NCBI GenBank assembly: GCA_002321395.1
Contig: DCMK01000039.1
Location: 8,731-23,679 of the forward strand
DNA: 14,949 bases
Direction of reading: 5' to 3'
DNA from: Caryophanales bacterium UBA1624
Lineage (GTDB): Bacteria > Bacillota_I > Bacilli_A > RFN20 > CAG-826
Under the pieces are notes generated by a model. It searched no databases, had not been told where the DNA came from, and was given only the letters and a program-made list of their open reading frames with translations. Shown one piece after another: positions 11,392 to 14,949 of the stretch. The position numbers and the translations under genes were made by a program. The first letter of the stretch is position 1. Each line of letters starts with the position of its first letter.

Positions 11392-13200
11392 ATGAAAGAC
11401 CTTTTCGCGACTTTGAAAAAAACCATCCGCAATTGCCGATTCCTTTTCTTTTTAAACTTCTTCTCACAGTTCCTGATGGTCCTTTTCTCCGTGGCGACGA
11501 GCTACCTCAGCAAGGTTTTGGTGGATGCGCTGAGCGGGTCGCTTTCGGAAGCGGACCCGATCGAGGCGTTCTTCGTCGCCGCGCTCAGCTTCGGAAAAGG
11601 GGCCGCTTATTTGAAGGAGAACATCTCGATCCTGATTGGGGCGACCGTCCTGTTCGGGGTTTTGTCGGCGTTGTCTTCGGTGTTTCGGATGCTGATCCGC
11701 GGTTACCTTCGCGAGGAGACGAGGAAGACTTTGCAGCTCGACCTCTTCGATCATCTTCAGAAGCTCCCCTACCCGTATTTCAAATCGCATAAGGATGGGG
11801 ATTTGATTCAGACCTGCACGCGCGACGTGGACGTGGTCAACCGCTTCTTCATCTTGGATCTTTCCCAAGCCAGCTACACCCTCTTCGTCTTCGCGCTTTG
11901 CTTCTCCGTCCTCATGGGGGCGTCTTGGAAGCTGACGGTCGTATCCCTTTGCCTGTTCCCGATCATGTTCGTCTATTCCTTCTTCATGATCAAAAAGGTC
12001 CGCAGGTCCTATGCCGTCACCGACGAAAGCGAAGCCAGGCTCACCGAGAGCATCTCCGAGAACCTGGACGCGGTGAGGATCGTGAAGGCTTTCGGGCAGG
12101 AGGAATTCGAGATTTCCCGATTCGAGATGCGGCTTTCCGATTACAAAAACCGCTTCTTGGCGTGGAAGAAGCTCTCTTCTTTCTTCTACGCGAGCTCGGA
12201 CATCTTCATCTTCGCCTCCCGCGCTTTGGCTTTGCTCTACGCGATTTACCTTTCCGTCAAATCCCCCGCGGAAATCAGCGCCGGGACGGTCGTCCTTTCC
12301 TACACTTTCGTCAACATGATGGTCTGGCCGATGAGGGGCTTGGCCTCCACATTGGCCAACCTAGGCCAAGCAATCGCCAGCAACGACCGGATCCGCTTGG
12401 TGATGGAAGAGAAGGAAGAAGACACCGAAAGCGGGGTCTGCCCGCCCATCCGCGGGGGGATCTCCTTCGAGGACGTCAGCTTCGCTTACTCCGACCAAGC
12501 GGACAGGAACGTGCTTTCCGACGTCAGCTTTTCCATCAAGCCCGGAGAAACCGTGGCCATCATGGGGAAGACGGGTTCGGGAAAAAGCACGCTGTCCCTG
12601 CTTTTGACCCGGCTTTACGACGTCAGCAAAGGGAAGATCAAAATCGACGGGACCCCGATTGAGGAAATCCAAAAGCATTACCTCAGGACCCAAATCGTCC
12701 CGGTCCTGCAGGATCCTTTCCTCTTCTCGAAGTCGATCGCGGAGAACATCGCCCTGAGCAAATCGGGCGCGAGCAGGGAAGAAATCGCCCGCGCGGCCTA
12801 CATCGCCAGCGTCGATCAGGCCATCTCCCGCTTCCAGCAAGGGTACGACACCCCCATCGGCGAGAAGGGGGTCACCCTCTCCGGTGGGCAAAGGCAAAGG
12901 GTGGCCATCGCCCGGACCGTCCTCTCCGGCGCCCCGATTTTGATCTTCGACGATTCCCTATCCGCGGTCGACATGGGCACCGATCTCAGCATCCGCAACC
13001 ACCTCAGATCCTTCAGCAAGGGGCAGACGGTGATCCTCATCACCCACCGCGTCGCCACGGCCAAAGACGCCGATCTGATCTTGGTGCTCGACGGGGGCAG
13101 AATCGAGGAAGCGGGAACCCACGAGCAATTGCTTTCCCGCGGCGGCATCTATTCCCAAATCAACGCGATCCAAGCTAGCTTGGAAGGAAAGGAGGCGTGA
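11392..13200 (+). CDS. Heterodimeric ABC exporter, subunit with degenerate ATP site (BmrC/TM287-like)
   Basis: A 602-aa half-transporter: a six-helix type IV exporter membrane domain (about 1-325; helices near 16-40, 78-105, 158-177, 180-203, 263-290, 297-320) followed by a nucleotide-binding domain (about 355-590). Walker A GKTGSGKS at 392-399, signature LSGGQRQR from 496, Walker B ILIFDD ending at Asp520-Asp521, D-loop SAVD, and H-loop His552. Asp521 replaces the catalytic Glu, the classical mark of the degenerate-site subunit in BmrCD, LmrCD and TM287/288. The partner is the next gene, two bases on. Such exporters expel drugs, lipids or peptides; there is no C39 peptidase domain, so no leader cleavage. 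The start at 11392 (MKDLFATLKKTIRN) matches the family's usual N terminus; the open frame continues upstream to 11125 but encodes no exporter-like sequence and contains the promoter. There is no clear Shine-Dalgarno sequence. Confidence 0.93.
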   Translation: MKDLFATLKKTIRNCRFLFFLNFFSQFLMVLFSVATSYLSKVLVDALSGSLSEADPIEAFFVAALSFGKGAAYLKENISILIGATVLFGVLSALSSVFRMLIRGYLREETRKTLQLDLFDHLQKLPYPYFKSHKDGDLIQTCTRDVDVVNRFFILDLSQASYTLFVFALCFSVLMGASWKLTVVSLCLFPIMFVYSFFMIKKVRRSYAVTDESEARLTESISENLDAVRIVKAFGQEEFEISRFEMRLSDYKNRFLAWKKLSSFFYASSDIFIFASRALALLYAIYLSVKSPAEISAGTVVLSYTFVNMMVWPMRGLASTLANLGQAIASNDRIRLVMEEKEEDTESGVCPPIRGGISFEDVSFAYSDQADRNVLSDVSFSIKPGETVAIMGKTGSGKSTLSLLLTRLYDVSKGKIKIDGTPIEEIQKHYLRTQIVPVLQDPFLFSKSIAENIALSKSGASREEIARAAYIASVDQAISRFQQGYDTPIGEKGVTLSGGQRQRVAIARTVLSGAPILIFDDSLSAVDMGTDLSIRNHLRSFSKGQTVILITHRVATAKDADLILVLDGGRIEEAGTHEQLLSRGGIYSQINAIQASLEGKEA

Positions 13201-13202
13201 GC

Positions 13203-14949
13203 ATGGCCGGTTTTCAAGAAGAGCAGTTGCCGAGCAAACTGAACTGGAAAATCTGGTTCCGCATTGGCAAATACGCCTGCAAAAGGCCTTTCCTTTTGGT
13301 TTTGCTATTCGTTTTGACCGTCTTCGTCACTTTCTATGATTCCAGCTTCGTCCCGACGATGAACGCCGCGGCCATCCAGGCCGCTAACGACAACCCGGGC
13401 ACCATCTTGGATTTCTCCGCCCTCATCCTCAACGCCACCCTCCTTTTCGGAATCCGGATTTCCCTAAACTATTGGGGATTCCTCTTCCTGCAGGTGGGGA
13501 TGATTCTTGCGCGCTCCCTCTGCATCTTCCTCACGTTCTACTGCATCAACTACATTTCTCAGGACATCGTCGTCAGCCTAAGGAGGGACACGTTCCGAAA
13601 GATCCAGGAGCTCCCCTTCTCCTACTTCGATCGGACTTCCTCGGGATGGCTGATCGCGAGGATGAGCGGGGATACCTCCTCGATCGGGGACGTTTTGTCT
13701 TGGAATCTAAACAGCATCCTCTGGGCGGCTTTCGACTTGGTCTTCTCCTTGGCCACCATGTTCTCCGTGAACTGGAGGCTTTCCTTGTTGGTATGCGCCT
13801 CTTTGCCTTTGATGGCCGTCTTCATCCCTTTGTTCGAGAAGGCCTTGCTGAAGGCCCACCGCTCGGCCCGCCAGGAATACAGCGCCTTCGCCTCTTGGCT
13901 TTCGGAGGCCATCTCCGGGGCGAAGACGATCAAGACGCTGGCCATCGAAGCCCAAATCCAAGACGAGGCCGCGCTCATTTCCGAGCGCATCAAGGCGAAA
14001 AGGGTCAAGGCGGAGAAGATCAACGCTTTCTTCTCGCCGCTCATCTCCCTGGTCTCCTCCTTGATGATCGCCCTGCTTCTTTGGTGTGGGCTTTCCTTCC
14101 CGGATTCCTTCGGGCTTGAGAAGGCCTCTTTGGCGGCGACGTTGGTCCTTTTCCTCGGATTCACCCAAGATATCTATAACCCCCTGCAGAGCCTTTCGGA
14201 GACTTTCTCCGAGTTCATGGCCTACCAGGCGGGGGCGGAGAAGGTCATGCAGCTATTGGACGCGCAAAGCGAAATCCAGGACTCCGAGGAAGTCGAGGCC
14301 ATCTATGGGACCCCACTCCACCCGAAGAAGGAGAACTTCGTCCCTTTGAAGGGGGACATCGTCTTCCGAAACGTGAGCTTTGCCTACCGGACGGGGCCGG
14401 AGGTGATCCATTCCCTGTCCTTGACGATTCCAGAAGGGAAAAGCCTAGCCATCGTCGGCGAGACCGGCAGCGGGAAATCCACGTTGGTGAACCTGCTCTG
14501 CCGCTTCTACGAGCCGAGCTCGGGGACGATATTGGTCAATGGGGAGGATTATCGGAAAATGGGCATCCCCTGCTTGAGGAACAACATCGGCTACGTGCAG
14601 CAGACCCCCTTCGTCTTCTCCTCCTCCTTCAAGGACAACATCGCCTACGGGAGCCCCGACGCGAGCATGGAGGACATACAGAAGGCGGCGAAGCTGGTGG
14701 GGATGCATGAGTTCATCCTTTCGCAGAAAGACGGCTACGACACCCTCCTCCATGAGGGAGGGGACATGCTCTCCCAGGGGCAGAAGCAGCTCCTGAGCTT
14801 CGCCCGGGCTTTGGTGAAAAACCCTTCCCTCCTGATTTTGGATGAGGCCACTTCCTCCATCGACACCCAAACCGAGAAGCAAATCCAGTCCTCCCTGCTG
14901 AAGCTGCTCAAAGGCAGGACCTCGATCCTCATCGCCCACCGCCTGTCCA
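13203..14949 (+). CDS. Heterodimeric ABC exporter, catalytic subunit (BmrD/TM288-like), cut at the right edge
   Basis: The first 582 residues of a half-transporter that runs off the right edge; at most a few dozen residues are missing. The membrane domain spans about 1-345, with a long polar extracellular loop between the first two helices (about 45-80: DSSFVPTMNAAAIQ ...). The nucleotide-binding domain has Walker A GETGSGKS at 419-426, Q-loop YVQQTPF, signature LSQGQKQ from 523, Walker B LLILDE with Asp547-Glu548, and His579 of the H-loop. The catalytic Glu is present, so this subunit supplies the active consensus site, while its LSQGQ signature, as in TM288, faces the degenerate site. AAAGGAGG lies seven bases before the ATG at 13203, inside the end of the first gene. 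The two genes form an operon and should give one membrane heterodimer. Confidence 0.94.
   Translation, partial: MAGFQEEQLPSKLNWKIWFRIGKYACKRPFLLVLLFVLTVFVTFYDSSFVPTMNAAAIQAANDNPGTILDFSALILNATLLFGIRISLNYWGFLFLQVGMILARSLCIFLTFYCINYISQDIVVSLRRDTFRKIQELPFSYFDRTSSGWLIARMSGDTSSIGDVLSWNLNSILWAAFDLVFSLATMFSVNWRLSLLVCASLPLMAVFIPLFEKALLKAHRSARQEYSAFASWLSEAISGAKTIKTLAIEAQIQDEAALISERIKAKRVKAEKINAFFSPLISLVSSLMIALLLWCGLSFPDSFGLEKASLAATLVLFLGFTQDIYNPLQSLSETFSEFMAYQAGAEKVMQLLDAQSEIQDSEEVEAIYGTPLHPKKENFVPLKGDIVFRNVSFAYRTGPEVIHSLSLTIPEGKSLAIVGETGSGKSTLVNLLCRFYEPSSGTILVNGEDYRKMGIPCLRNNIGYVQQTPFVFSSSFKDNIAYGSPDASMEDIQKAAKLVGMHEFILSQKDGYDTLLHEGGDMLSQGQKQLLSFARALVKNPSLLILDEATSSIDTQTEKQIQSSLLKLLKGRTSILIAHRLS

Overview
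The window looks like chromosomal DNA of a GC-rich Gram-positive bacterium, most likely an uncultured gut member of the Bacilli/Firmicutes. The evidence is strong AAAGGAG ribosome binding sites 5-8 bases before most starts, several lipoproteins with an LLASC lipobox followed by Ser/Glu- or Ser/Pro-rich tethers, secreted Big-like (BIG2) proteins, and a heterodimeric ABC exporter of the BmrCD/TM287-288 type. TGA is used as a normal stop in at least five genes, so the Mycoplasma code does not apply. The taxonomic placement is an inference. I see no tRNA, rRNA, CRISPR array, insertion sequence or phage gene.

Left part (1-3634, all on the minus strand): the first codons of a gene running off the left edge; a strong terminator; a secreted two-BIG2-domain protein (112-1944) behind a promoter that carries a cluster of four LacI-type operator-like palindromes (2039-2145); and a cytoplasmic glycoside hydrolase family 30 enzyme (2231-3493) with its own terminator.

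Middle (3588-9862, minus strand): a three-gene lipoprotein operon, transcribed 9788 to 3635, with gaps of 14 and 5 bases, one promoter with a perfect TATAAT, and one terminator. The two larger lipoproteins (796 and 661 aa) share a recognisable homologous block and look like diverged tandem duplicates. The third (585 aa) has an unusually long Ser/Glu tether and an Ig-like plus a lipocalin-like region. None has a known function. The operon promoter is preceded by two palindromes sharing TTCCTT/AAGGAA half-sites.

Right part: a minus-strand group of a 68-aa small protein with a GTG start (11292-11086), a four-helix membrane protein (11052-10567) and a short PucR/CdaR-type helix-turn-helix regulator (10570-9986). 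The last two overlap by four bases, and the group ends at a strong terminator just upstream of the lipoprotein operon. Divergently, on the plus strand, lies a two-gene heterodimeric ABC exporter (11392-13200, and 13203 to beyond the right edge). The first subunit has the degenerate Walker B (Asp-Asp), the second the canonical Asp-Glu, as expected for one consensus and one degenerate ATP site.

The working hypothesis, which is inference, is that the membrane protein and PucR-type regulator form a sensing pair that may control the adjacent lipoprotein operon, the divergent exporter, or both. Several genes here (starts 37, 11052, 11392) lack a Shine-Dalgarno sequence and have a -10-like hexamer very close to the start codon, which suggests leaderless or near-leaderless transcripts.
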